Source: Impatiens glandulifera
Taxonomy: Eukaryota > Streptophyta > Magnoliopsida > Ericales > Balsaminaceae
Assembly (NCBI RefSeq): GCF_907164915.1
Contig: NC_061862.1
Location: forward strand, 124,434,641-124,498,640
Direction: 5' to 3'
DNA length: 64,000 nt
Below the pieces are notes generated by a model. It searched no databases, was not told the origin of the DNA, and was given only the letters and a program-made list of their open reading frames with translations. Position numbers and translations under genes: made by a program. The stretch's first letter is position 1, and the number at the start of each line of letters is the position of its first letter. Below, piece after piece: positions 10,921-22,337 of the stretch.

Positions 10921-13900
10921 TTGAACCAGTGGAAAAAGGATTGCACAGATAGTGGGACCCGTGGTCAAGGAAGTAGAACCCGAGGTAGAGGCCAAGGGAG
11001 AGGAGGCCGAGGAGAACCATCTCGGAAAGACAAAGAAGGTGGTTCAGGTGGTCGAGGAGCTCCTCGAGACAAGAGTCACATTCGTTATTTTAATTGCAAC
11101 GAGATGGGACATTACTCAACACAATGTCGAGCAAAGAAGAACGAGGTATCATACCTTACCCATGCAGACAACGTCGAACCAACATTACTTATGGCAATCT
11201 CGGAGGAGATTCCTCCAATCAATGTTGTCATGCTGAATGAAATGAAGCTGACTCCAGAAATTCTAGAAGCTAAGAACGATGAGACATCAAGAGATGCTTG
11301 GTTCTTGGACAATGGCGCTAGCAATCACATGACTGGCGATAAAGAGCAGTTCTTTGAACTAGACGAGGCAGTCACTGGAAAGGTGAAGTTCAGAGATGGT
11401 TCCACGGTACAAATTTGTGGTAAAGGTTCTATCATGTTCGAATGCAAAAATGGAGACCAGTGGCTTCTCGAGGGAGTTTTTTTCATTCCTTCTTTAAAAA
11501 CTAATCTAGTGAGTCTCGGGCAACTTACCGAGACAGGTCACAGAGTGGTGATGGATGGAGAAGAGCTTGAAGTCTTCGCTAAGAACCCTTCATGCCTTAT
11601 CATGAAAGTGAGACGAACGCATAATCGACTATATCAAATTTGCTTGAAATTAGCAAAAACGGTTTGTCTTTTAGCTAATCTTGAAGATCCAGCATGGTTA
11701 TGGCACGCTCGTCTCGGTCATGTTAACTTCCAAGCACTAAAGTCGCTCATAAATAAGGGAATGGCTGCTGGTTTTCCAAAAATTTCTCCTCCAAAACAAC
11801 TTTGTCGAACATGCCTAGTTGCAAAACAAACGAGACAGCCGTTTGCGTTAGAAGCCAAGTTTCGAGCGAAAAAGCCACTCGAATTGTTGCACATTGACTT
11901 ATGTGGGCCAATCACGCCATCAACCCCAGGAGGAAATCGATACTTCATGCTGATTGTTGATAATAATTCTAGGTGGACGTGGCTCCATATGTTGAAAACA
12001 AAGGACGAAGCATGCTCTTCGTTTAAGAAGACGAAGCAATTGGTCAAGAATGTGACCGGACTTCGAATCAAAGTCCTTCGTTCAGATAGAGGAGGTGAAT
12101 TCTTCTCGAGGGAATTTAGAGAGATGTGTGAAGAAGCAGGGATAGAGCGACAATTCACAGCACCATACTCTCCTCAACAAAATGGTGTGGTGGAGAGGCG
12201 TAATCGAACAGTGATGGCCATGGCTAGGTCGTTGCTCAAAAGCATGGAAGTCCCGAGCAAGTATTGGGGGGAGGCAGTTCGTCATGCAGTCTATCTTCTC
12301 AACCGGGTTCCAACCAAAGCTGTTCGAGACAAAACTCCATTTGAGATGTGGACTGGAATGAAGCCACACCTAGCGCACCTTCGTGTTTTTGGGTGTATTG
12401 CGCATGCCAAGGTGACAACTCCCCATCTAAAAAAGTTAGACGACAGAAGTCAGTCGTTTGTCTATTTAGGTGTCGAAGAAGGAAGTAAGGCACACAGGTT
12501 GCTCGAACCACAAAATGACAAGATCCATGTGAGTCGTGACGTTGTGTTCGAAGAAAGTGCAGCATGGGATTGGCAAAATGAAAAGAGTGATCAACCCTTC
12601 AAAGTTTACGAAGAGGTTAATCACGAGCATGTTGGAATTCGAACGATCCCATTTGAGAGTGGATCGACAAGAGGACAGTATACTTCAGAAATGTTCCAAG
12701 AGGCTGTCTTGAATCCTCCACAGCTCGAGCAAGTGACTGAACAAACAGACCAAGGCGATGGTTTACCCACTCCATGGTCAGGTGGACACATTGGGAGTGA
12801 TGAAGGACCTGTTCGATGCAAGAACATGACCGATATCTTGGAAGAAACACCTCGAGTGACACTTGATTTTGAAGACTTGATGTTAGCACAGACAGAGGAA
12901 CCTTCTTGCTACAATGAAGCGGTTGGACAACCACAATGGGAAGAAGCAATGACTAAAGAAATTGAAGCCATCGAGAAGAATGAAACGTGGTCTCTCGTCC
13001 CATTGTCAGTCGGACACAAGGTAATTGGACTCAAATGGGTATTTAAGCTCAAGAAAAACTCAAATAGTGAGGTGATCCAACACAAAGCTCGTTTAGTTGC
13101 AAAGGGATATGTGCAACGACAAGGCATTGACTTCGAAGAAACCTTCACTCCAGTTGCTCGAATGGACACAATTCGAGTCATTCTTGCCTTGGCAGCCAAT
13201 TGTGGTTGGAAAATTTATCATCTCGATGTAAAGTCAGCTTTTTTCAATGGAGAACTAGAAGAGGAAGTGTACGTAACTCAACCGGAAGGATTCAAGGTAA
13301 CAGGGAAGGAGAATATGGTGCTTAAATTAAAAAAGGCATTGTATGGCCTAAGGCAAGCTCCTCGTGCGTGGAATCTAAAGTTGGACAAAAGTTTGAAGAA
13401 AATGGGCTTCGAAAAGTGTACACAGGAGCAAGCGGTGTACACAAGAGGCAACGGTAATACCCGAATTTTGTTGGTATTTACGTGGATGATCTTATTTTAA
13501 CAGGTGGAGATCCAAAGGGTGTCAAACTTTTCAAAAAGCAGATAATGGGGGAGTTCGAGATGAGTGATCTTGGATTGCTTTCATACTACCATGGAATCGA
13601 GGTAGATCAGTTCGAAGGAGGTGTATCGATCAAGCAGACAACATATGCCAAAAAGGTGCTAAACCAATTTGGAATGCTTGATTGTAACTCAACAAAGGCA
13701 CCAATGGAGCATAGGGCTCAACTCTATAAGGATCCCGAAGGACAACCGATTGATGCAACTGAATATCGAAGAGTCATTGGTTGTCTGCGATATCTCCTTC
13801 ATACAAGACCATATCTTTCTTATGTTGTTGGTGTTGTCAGTAGATTCATGGAGAGGTCAACTGAGATACATCACAAGGCAGTGAAGCAGGTGCTTCGATA

Positions 13901-14449
13901 TCTTCAAGGCACTATACACTTAGGTCTAGTGTTTCGAAAAGGAGGCGGTGACGAAGAAATAGTGGGTTACTTTGATAGTGATCTCGCAGGTGACCTAGAT
14001 GACCGGAAAAGTACGGGGGGCATGGCGTTCTACATTAACGATAGTCTTGTTTCGTGGAACTCCCAGAAAACAAAAAACAAAAAACAGTGGCATTATCCTC
14101 ATGTGAAGTAGAGTTCATGGCTGCAGCAGCGGCAGCGTGTCAAGCACTTTGGTTGAAATCATTGTTGTTTGAACTAAGTGGTTCGAAACCTAAGGCAGTG
14201 AAGCTCTACGTTGACAACAAGTCTGCACTTGCACTCATGAAAAACCCAGTTTTTCATGGTCGTAGCAAACACATCGACACGAAATATCATTTCATTCGAG
14301 AGTGTGTTGAAGGAAGTCAAATCAAAGTAGAATTTGTTCGAACGGATGAACAGAAGGCCGACATACTTACAAAAGCTTTGTCAGCATCAAAACTGGTGAT
14401 GATGCGACACCTGATTGGTGTTCGTGATCTCGAACCACTCCAGGACTAA
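10921..14449 (+). pseudogene. copia-1 gag zinc knuckle and pol, broken
   Basis: One frame is open to 13500: zinc knuckle near 11095 (first Cys changed to Tyr: YFNCNEMGHYSTQC), protease site WFLDNGASNHMTGD near 11300 (usual DSG is DNG), integrase zinc region HARLGHVN...CRTCLVAKQ near 11700-11830, integrase core HIDLCGP near 11890 with the second Asp site reading VDNNSRW instead of VDDxSRW, and the NGVVERRNRT Glu motif near 12180. Reverse transcriptase follows: ARLVAKGYVQRQGIDFEETF near 13090 and LDVKSAFFNGELEEE near 13225. A frameshift near 13470 falls just before the YVDD catalytic motif at 13479-13490. RNase H follows (YFDSDLAGDLDDRKSTGG near 13970), with another frameshift in the A-rich run at 14066-14088. 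The stop TAA is at 14447-14449. Confidence 0.93.
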
Positions 14450-14458
14450 GGGGGAGAA
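14448..14458 (+). promoter_or_regulatory. Polypurine tract of copia-1
   Basis: AAGGGGGAGAA directly before the 3' LTR, overlapping the pol stop codon. Confidence 0.9.
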
Positions 14459-14768
14459 TGTTGTATTACTCCTGGCTGTTACAACGTTTACAAATAAATG
14501 GAAGATCTGCATTAATAAGGAAAACGACAGATTTGCAATGATGAAGAAAACAAAATATTTGCAATAATGAGGAAAATATAATATTTTCAATAACTTTCAT
14601 TAAATTAGAAAATTAAGAGTTTTTTTTTATTTTAGTATAAATAAAGTGTATGTTACTCTTATTAGAGGAAGAAAAATAAGAGAGAGATAACAACTCTTCT
14701 AATTGTTTTTTTAAAATTTTATAGAAATTTTTCAAAGTTTTGTGAGTGATTCTCTTCCTGGGCCAACA
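14459..14768 (+). repeat. 3' LTR of copia-1
   Basis: 310 bp, begins TGTTGTATTAC and ends GGCCAACA, followed by target duplication ACAAA. Confidence 0.95.
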
Positions 14769-14773
14769 ACAAA

Positions 14774-17039
14774 TAGGTACAAAATACATTTATCAATTGT
14801 ATTAATAAAATAAATAATATATTAAGTAAATACGTCTGTAATAAAGCAAGCAATAACCTACCAGAAATTTATATCATAAAGACCTCACTTGCGTAGACAA
14901 ATAAAAAAACACAATTTTATAAAAGTTAGTCAAAGACATACTCAAATACTGCTTTACGCTTGTTTGGTTTCATTAAAAGAGAACCAAATATATATGGGGT
15001 TTAATCGTTTTCAAATTACTCATGCTATTAACAAAGATAGTTCAAAATTCAATACGTTACCTGTGTATTCCTTACAAAATAATTATTATAAATATTTAAA
15101 AAATAAATAACAAATAATATTTTATAAAAGAATTGGGAAAGCATACCAATATGAGAATCCAACCATTATAGTAAACATGAATAATATACATTCTCTTAAT
15201 TATAATAATAAAGTATTACTTAAATACTAATTTCCACTGACTATATACAAATAATACGTGAGATATGGTTTCAAATATATAATAACAAATAAGACAGTAT
15301 AACAAAGACAAGTAAGCAAGTAGGGCAAATACATCATTATCTGGTGTGCAAATTTTGATACTCGAGATCCTATATATAGCTTTTGTGGAATTGGACCTAA
15401 GATTTTGAGGCTCAATTTGGTGTACCTAAATGTTAGGTATCACAAAAATAAGGAAGATATGTACGATTATTTGTTAAATTAAAAAAGGCATAAAATCACA
15501 TAATAGTAAAAATGTTAATCAAATCGTATTATTATGGAAATTTCAACTAAATCGCCACGAGATCATATCATAGTAGAGATGTCAAAGTTATCACATGATC
15601 TTTACCATAATCATGAATTCTAATAGGATATATTTATAGATTGTAATCAAGAAGAATGGGGAGACTAAAATCTAGAATAAACAGAGAGAGTTAGATTTTG
15701 TAATTTGTAAGCACTAAAAATTTACACTTCAATTTATAATAATAAAATAGCTTTTTTTGACTTATTTTTAAATAAATAAGATCAAAATAATTAACCCCAT
15801 GGTCAAAAATTTATTTCAAACAATTAATTATGATTAATTATTGTACTAATTAATCAAATTAATTAAGAGTTAAGGCCAAAAATAAAAAATAAAATTATTT
15901 AAGATAAATGTTGTACACATAACATCTCAAAATAATTTTAGAAAAATTAAAGGACAAAAGTAAATAATTATGATGAATTGTTGTATCTATTTCATCTAAA
16001 AAGAATTATTTATTTAAATTCTAAAAATATACAAATAAATAAATAAAATAAATTGGTAAAATATTTGTTATATTTATTTTAATATTTTGTGTATTTAAAA
16101 AAATCAAGATTAAACCAATAGGGTGGAAAAAAATTCAATTTCAAATAAACCTTAAAGATTTAATATAAATAAATAAACTCATAATCGGGTGTAGCCGAAA
16201 CCGAGAAAATAAATTACAATTGAAAATTGGTCCATCAGATGAGCGAGGGGAACTCATCTAACAATACAGACACACTCAAGTAGCTGGCTATAACGAAGGG
16301 AACACGCACTCATGTCACATCCTACAAAAATAACTGGACATTAGCCCCGTTAGCCCAAACGCTAACGGAACGTCCTGCTACTAATGAATCGTAGACAGAA
16401 TGCCATGACGCGAATGAAACGACGTCGTTTTAGCCTTTAATCTTCGTCTTCATTGCGACACTGAGCAGATAAACTCTAAAGAACCATGTTGATTTAGGTT
16501 TTTTGGAACTCAGCCATTGGTCGACGGTTGTGACTGATTTGAAGCTTAGAATGATCACCCTATGATGGTGATCATTCTCCCTACGAAAATAGAGATGAAT
16601 CATCCCTAGTCTGGAGACTTCAGCCACGAACAGCCAAAAGTCATTAATGGTGTTTGGACGATTCAAGCCACTTGGAGCTATCAACCGATTCAGGAATTCT
16701 ATAAATAACTTCCTTAAAGTAATTCCAAATGCAGATAATCCAATCTCAACCTTCAAATTGGATGATTTCAAAACTTCGCCATTGAAGCTCAAAGCTTTTG
16801 GATTTTTGAAAATCCGTTTGAGACCTTAAACTTGGATCCAGGCATATGAAAAGCTTCCCTAAGGTCCAAGGAGTGTTCGTTCTCCAATCCTTGGTATGAT
16901 TCCAATAACCCTCTAATACATATTTACAATTTCAATTTGAAATTTTTATATTTCAAATTGAAAAAGCTTGTATGCTTGTTGTTCTTAGTGTTTTATGGAT
17001 TGAAATCATTCCTATGATCATTTACAAGTTTAAGAGAGA
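14774..17039. other. Repeat-like AT-rich DNA, unassigned
   Basis: No supported gene. It holds a perfect 12-bp inverted repeat at 16548-16578 (AGAATGATCACC with a 7-base loop) and the palindrome AAACGACGTCGTTTT near 16418, a motif common in dicot promoters and LTRs. Sequence texture from about 16170 to 17039 is less AT-rich and may be the upstream part of the LTR whose tail follows, but I cannot find its start. Confidence 0.4.
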
Positions 17040-17444
17040 GAATCAAAAACATTGTTTTAGCTGAGAGATATATTTAATCACATTGTAAGTTGAACAGAGT
17101 ATGTCCTGTTCAACAGAGTGCTAGTTATTCAGTGAATTGTATTTGATTCAAGAAGTTTAGTGAAATCCTTCCAGTTGTTGGAAGAAGGGGTGACGTAGGA
17201 GAGTTAGCTCCGAATATCCATAAATATATTGATGTGTTCTTTCCTTCTGTCTTTCATTATTCATTGGTTTAAGGCTTCAAACCCAAACAAATAATTCCGC
17301 ATTTGAATCGTTTCAAGCGTTTGTGAAAGTTTGCGAAGAATAGAAAGAGATATTAATCCCTAACATGATTTCTATCAATCCATTTGTCCGAAATTGTTAT
17401 CAATAGACAGACCCCCGTCTCTATTGATTACACTGATCCTATCA
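17040..17444 (+). mobile_element. SIRE/Maximus-like LTR tail, plus strand
   Basis: Homologous, in the opposite orientation, to the primer-site end of the LTR at 28527-28950. Shared parts are the AGAAGGGGTGACGTAGGAGA block near 17185, the TCCATAAA block, ATTCCGCATTTGAATC-type sequence, and an end reading CCCCCGTCTCTATTGATT...GATCCTATCA. The LTR ends at 17444 and a different repeat begins at once. No primer site or gag follows, so it is a solo or broken LTR. Confidence 0.7.
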
Positions 17445-18300
17445 AAGTGTTTCACACATTTATTTGAAGCGCTTCACTTTATTGTGAATGATTTTCTTTA
17501 GGTCAAGTTGTTATAATCATTTAGAACGCTTGCTTATACGAATTTTAATGTTGGAAAATTGAAATATATATATATAACAATTTGAACTACAATTTCATGT
17601 ATATCGTTTGACAGGACCGTGTAAAATGAATCATTGTTTCATGTAAAGCAATTCATACCTTCATGTAAAGCGTTTCACACCATCATGTAAAATGAATCAC
17701 TCTATTGTGAATGATTTTCTTTTAGGTCAATAGTTGTTATAATCATTCAGAATACTTGCTTATACCACTTTTTAATGTTTCTAAATTGAAAAATATAAAG
17801 CAAATTGAACTACAATTGAACTGCTTATACAATTGAACTGCTTATACAATTGAACCATACACTAAATTTTCATGTAAATCGTTTGATAGGGCCATGTAAA
17901 ACGAATCACTACTTCATGTAAAGCGATTCACACATTCATGTAAAACGTTTCACACCTTCATATAAAAAGAATCACTCAATTGTGAATGGACAACTGATAA
18001 ATAATTGTTCTATCTTATTTCTTAGTTCTCACGATTTATTAAGTTTCATGGATTAATCATCGCATTTGTTTAATACATTTTGAGAAGTGAGTAATATTAA
18101 ATGAGTTTTGTAATATTGTATTTGTATAATACATTTGTAGAAGTGAGTATTATATATAATAATTTTTTATGTAAACGATTGACAGGGCCATGTAAAGTTG
18201 TTATAATCATGTAGAATGCTTTCTTATATGATTTTTAATGTTTGAATATTAGAATTTATAATTTAAATTTTCATGCAACTCGCTTGCATCTTTTTATTCT
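17445..18300 (+). repeat. Left arm of foldback array (TGTAAAGCG..TTCAC repeats)
   Basis: Three to four degenerate units of about 250 bp. Each contains short repeats of the form CATGTAAAGCGTTTCACACC and a common block reading TGTGAATGATTTTCTTTAGG then TTGTTATAATCATTTAGAA. The same units occur inverted at 18790-18960, 20120-20260 and 30610-31090, so this is one arm of a large inverted repeat. Confidence 0.75.
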
Positions 18301-18423
18301 ACTTGTTTATGTCCGAATTAAGGATAGTTACAATGTAATTTATTTTGACCTCTATTTTAAATTTTGAGACTCTATCAATAGCCGAGAAGTCTATGCGCAT
18401 CAAGAATGTGAGAAACTTATCAT

Positions 18424-18584
18424 ACTATTTACAATGATCAAAGCCCAGTGGTAAGAGTCGGTTTATGAGACTAAAATGTCACGGGTTTGATTCTATTTGG
18501 AAGCGCTTTGAGTTTAAACTGGAGATCATGGTTGTAGAGTGTTATTCTAGTTCTCATTTAATTCCCAAAACTATTTACAATGAT
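18424..18584 (+). mobile_element. tRNA-derived SINE with 15-bp target duplication
   Basis: A 131-bp body (18439-18569) sits between perfect 15-bp direct repeats ACTATTTACAATGAT at 18424-18438 and 18570-18584. The body starts with a tRNA-like head: A-box-like AGCCCAGTGGTAAGAG at 18442-18457 and B-box-like GGGTTTGATTC at 18483-18493, the spacing expected for RNA polymerase III promoters. It ends A-rich (CCCAAA). It encodes no protein and would depend on LINE machinery. The perfect duplication suggests a recent insertion. Confidence 0.82.
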
Positions 18585-18789
18585 AAAAAAGAAATGATGT
18601 CAAGTATTGTGTTATATATCCTAATGATACTAAAGAAGATTAGAGTATTACAATTTCTAGTACCAACATATATTTATTTAAAATGGTACTTCTAGTGTTG
18701 TCTTGTCAATTATTTATATTGCTTCTTTGGCCATGTTGTAGCATGTTATGTAGTAATGATTGTTGTAATGTACAAGTAAGAAATCTGTA

Positions 18790-18960
18790 GAAAACGAAAA
18801 CAAATTCATTTAAATCGCTTTACATGTATCAGTGAAGAGAGCTTTACATGCTGTTGAGAATCGCTTTACATGAAGATATGAAACAATTTACATGTCCCTA
18901 TCAAGCGATTTACATCATTATTTACCACACAATGCTCAATTTCAATGACAGATTTACTTA
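18790..18960 (-). repeat. Right arm of foldback array, first part
   Basis: Inverted copies of the left-arm motif (AATCGCTTTACATGAA, CAATTTACATG). The arm is interrupted by the LINE that follows and resumes at 20120. Confidence 0.7.
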
Positions 18961-19004
18961 CAAGGTCAATAATATCGATATTCTATTTGAAACATACAAC
19001 ACAA

Positions 19005-20119
19005 ATTCTTATGGTCTGGTCAATAAAGAAGATACTAAAGCTTAAGGACAACATTATACCTTTATTCGAGATCCGATTAGAAAATGGTTGAAGAACCTTG
19101 TTTTAGCATGAACCATAGTTTGAAAGTCTGCCCATTATACTAAAAACAGAATTTGGGGGAGTGCGTATAAGAATAGACTATATTGTTGTCTCGGTGAGAG
19201 ATATACAAAAAGGGGAATGGAACACACTATTGAGACGAGTTCCAGAGGGTGTAAAGACACTTGATCACGTCCAAACTTTATAGCTTAATGATACTATTTA
19301 TTCACATGTTTGGAAGGTTGAAAATAATGGAAAGTTCAATTCAAACTTAGCTTGGGATACTATTCGCAAGAGTGGGGAGAATGTGGGTTGGTTTCATGTC
19401 GTCTAGTCCTCCAAGGACATTCCGAGGCAGCAATTTGTGTTGTGGTTGTTGTTTAAGAGAAGGCTATCAACTAGAGATCATATCAAGAGATTCATTGATA
19501 TTCTAGATATTAGGATATTAGTTGTGTGTTATGTGATGGAAATGAGGAAACAATGGATTATTTGTTCGATTGTTGCTCGTTTGCTAAAGTTTTATGGAAG
19601 AGATTCTCGAGGTGCATGGGATTGACAAGTTTTCCATTGGAATGGAAAGACATTAAGGAAGAAGTTATCATTAAAACAAGAGGTAATCGATTTTCTACTA
19701 TTGTTTTCAAGTGTGGATTTGCTTTGACTATATATCACGTATGGGAAGAATGGAATGTGGGGTATTTTCTAGAGTTTTACGAGACGAGGAGCAAGATTGG
19801 AATGATATTGCTATGGACAGATAATCTATAATCCACACATAGAGGCGTATACCCATAACGTCGGATAATTGTATGCTATGTAAAGAATGGGGTATTAATT
19901 TCAAGAAAGTCACAAAATTGAACTTGTATAAGGCACTTTAGTTGTTTAAAATTTGTGTTTGTAATTTTGTTTACTCAGTGTGTGTTTTTTTGGATGATTC
20001 ATTTGCTTTCTAAAGTATTAAATCTTGGATTTGTCTAGATTGATACAAATAAACTCGTGCTGTTTTTTTCTTTTTCTTTTGGGATTTTTAATGAAATGGA
20101 AATTAGTCGTTTCCCAAAA
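19005..20119 (+). mobile_element. 5'-truncated L1-type LINE (end of ORF2)
   Basis: The translation begins W-S-I-K-K-I-L-K-L-K near 19016, a segment found near the end of plant LINE ORF2. It ends with the reverse-transcriptase zinc-binding domain (CDGNEETMDYLFDCCSFAKVLW near 19530-19595). Several stops and frame changes (for example TAG near 19404) make it dead. The 3' UTR ends TTTTTAATGAAATGGAAA...TTTCCC then a run of A at about 20119. It closely parallels the LINEs at 53085-55190. It is inserted in the right arm of the foldback array. Confidence 0.85.
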
Positions 20120-20484
20120 AAATAGTGAATCTCTTTACATGCCCCCCTGCCAAGTGATTTATATTAAAAAAATTTGTATATATTTCAATTTTCAATAATG
20201 GGTATTTTATATTTATATTATTAAAATATATATTGATATAAATGAATTGAAATAGTTTATGATATTGGATTTGGGATAAAATTCAAAAACAACAATATCA
20301 AACAAGCTCCTAGTCTCAACCGGTTTTTACCAACGTTAAGATACCTAGCCCTAAATAACACCCTCATGGTATTAATCTATAGTAATATAAGTATACATGT
20401 ATAGTTATGAATAAAGAATGTAGAACTAAGTAGAAATTGGGGTACACATGCACTATGGATTTTGAGAAGTCCACAAAAAACTAA
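20120..20484 (-). repeat. Right foldback arm resumed, then unassigned DNA
   Basis: 20120-20260 resumes the arm (CTCTTTACATGCCC, then TTTGTATATATTTCAATTTT). 20260-20484 is AT-rich with nothing recognised. Confidence 0.55.
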
Positions 20485-20736
20485 AGACAACATAAACAAT
20501 AAAGTATATCTTAAAGTTGTTGTCTCTAGCTTTGTTTTATAGAACTTTTAGGGCTTCCCTTGTCCTCGTTAATTTCACATCTCCTTCTCCACGCCCTCAA
20601 CTTGTCCTTGTACTCCATATCGTCAAAGTCGACTCTAATGGACTCTTCAATTTCTAATTCCCCTCTCAGTATGTTCAAAAATACATATTGAACATCCTAT
20701 TTATTAATGTGTACCTCCTCTCCATTATTCAAAATG
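20485..20736 (-). repeat. Dispersed repeat, copy B (partner 1-253)
   Basis: Near-identical to 1-253. Here it abuts the broken end of the SIRE-like LTR, whereas copy A abuts gypsy pol. Both copies end at the same point (AT-CAAAATG/CAGAATG), suggesting this is a true boundary of the repeat unit. Confidence 0.7.
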
Positions 20737-20751
20737 ATAGTTCTCCTTCTA

Positions 20752-22162
20752 GAGCTATAGATGAAGGCTTATGAAAAACGGTTTAAAAGAAATCCTGTTA
20801 GGGATTTAATTCGCTTTCTATTCTACGCAAACACAGTTAAATCAGAAAGCAGCTTCATAGTATAAATATTCAAAGGCTTGAATTCTCTGTAATTTTAGTA
20901 AGCAAGATGATCGAGATCGGCAAATTCGTATGTCTGGGCAGTTCGTGAGACAGATTGTCCGTTGTCCTTGAAATTTGTTAAATACTGAGCAAGAGCTAAC
21001 GGTCGAATCTTTTAGAATGATACGTGGCACTCTTCTATTGGAAAGCCTCCATTGTACACAACATGTTCTGAGCACAAGGATCGTGGCCGTACACCACTAG
21101 TAGTGCGCTGAATATTCCATCAGAGATGTACATGCAAAACAAGTAATATGAGGAAAATTCTCTTACGTGGCATTCGTTGGTTGGTTGCATATAGCTGTTG
21201 TACTGATCTTCACTAGAAAGTGGAGCAGGAGTAGGGTACAGCTATAGCACGTGGGTAGACGAATGCTAGCTTCAAGCATACTGCTTGAGCTGAGCATTAG
21301 ACGTATTTTAGTTAGACGGATTGTGAAAATCAGTCTAATGAAATCAAACAACGTCTATTAGACCGCCTGGTCTAATAGAATTAGACTTACGTCTAATTAT
21401 AATAACTATTAGACTGCACGTCTAACTCCACTAAGTTAGACTGCACGTCTAATTCCGGTTCTACCTCAGACTTGTCTGAAGGAGTTAGACTCATGTCTAA
21501 CTTTCACTTAATTAGACTACACGTCTAATTATCCAATAACTATTAGACAACACGTCTAATTCCGGTTCTACCTCAGACTTGTCTGAAGGAGTTAGACTCA
21601 CGTCTAACTTTCACTTAATTAGACTACACGTCTAATTATCCAATAACCATTAGACGGTACGTCTAATTCCGGTTCTACCTCAGACTTGTCTGAAGGAGTT
21701 AGACTCACGTCTAACTTTCACTTAATTAGACTATCCGTTTAATTGCAAATATATTAGACTACACGTCTAACTCCGCTGAGATAGACTGTACGTCTAATTC
21801 CGAATATCTATTAGACCATACGTCTAATTCGATGCATTCATTAAACTACACGTCTAACTCAGTTGAGTTAGACTGTACGTCTAATTCTATACATTCATTA
21901 AACTGTACGTCTAACTCCGTTGAGTTAGACTGTACGTCTAATTCTATGTATTCTTTAGACTGTACGTCTAACTCCGTTGAGTTAGACATCACGTCTAATT
22001 CTATACATCTAATGCCAAAATCGGTCTAATGACTCTCATTAGAGCCAAGTCTTATGAAATATGATTTCGATACACCTGCATCAAAACGCATAAGTCATTT
22101 CATCATCAAAATCTCAATGGTTAAATTATTTCAACACTTAGTCAAAATAATTTGACCCAACA
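20752..22162 (-). repeat. 3' LTR of SIRE-like element, damaged
   Basis: It matches the 5' LTR but lacks the outermost bases and the block containing the ACGTAGGAG motif. The half nearer the interior carries about 20 palindromes of the TTAGAC..GTCTAA kind between 21300 and 22010, partly as repeated blocks that include CAGACTTGTCTGAAGGAG. It ends (minus-strand start) at 22162 with TGTTGGGTC. Confidence 0.85.
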
Positions 22163-22337
22163 ATTTCACCTTTTTTGATGAAGAAATTGGAAACTTGCAT
22201 ACATATACCAAAATATGCATTCATCATATAAATAAAACAGACCCTTGTTCACTTACATCAAACTTCCAAAACCAATATTCAGAAAACCATCAAAGAAAAA
22301 TTGTTTGAAAGACTTAAATAGAGTAGAAGAAAAGAAA

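Larger units (their letters stand above)
9886..14768 (+). mobile_element. Ty1/copia retrotransposon, structurally complete (copia-1)
   Basis: The element has two LTRs (9886-10196 and 14459-14768), a primer-binding site, a polypurine tract and a perfect 5-bp target duplication ACAAA at 9881-9885 and 14769-14773. By eye the LTRs differ at about nine substitutions and one single-base indel, so insertion is fairly recent. Domain order protease-integrase-RT-RNase H defines the copia superfamily. Gag and pol each carry frameshifts, so this copy cannot make a complete polyprotein. It was inserted about 150 bp beyond the palindrome array. I do not assign a lineage. Confidence 0.95.

Noticed and set aside
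21832..22029. 65-codon ORF of repeated NCTSNSVELD-type residues, and the similar ORF at 29905-30144
   Set aside because: Translation of the LTR palindrome repeats; no start context and antisense to the element.
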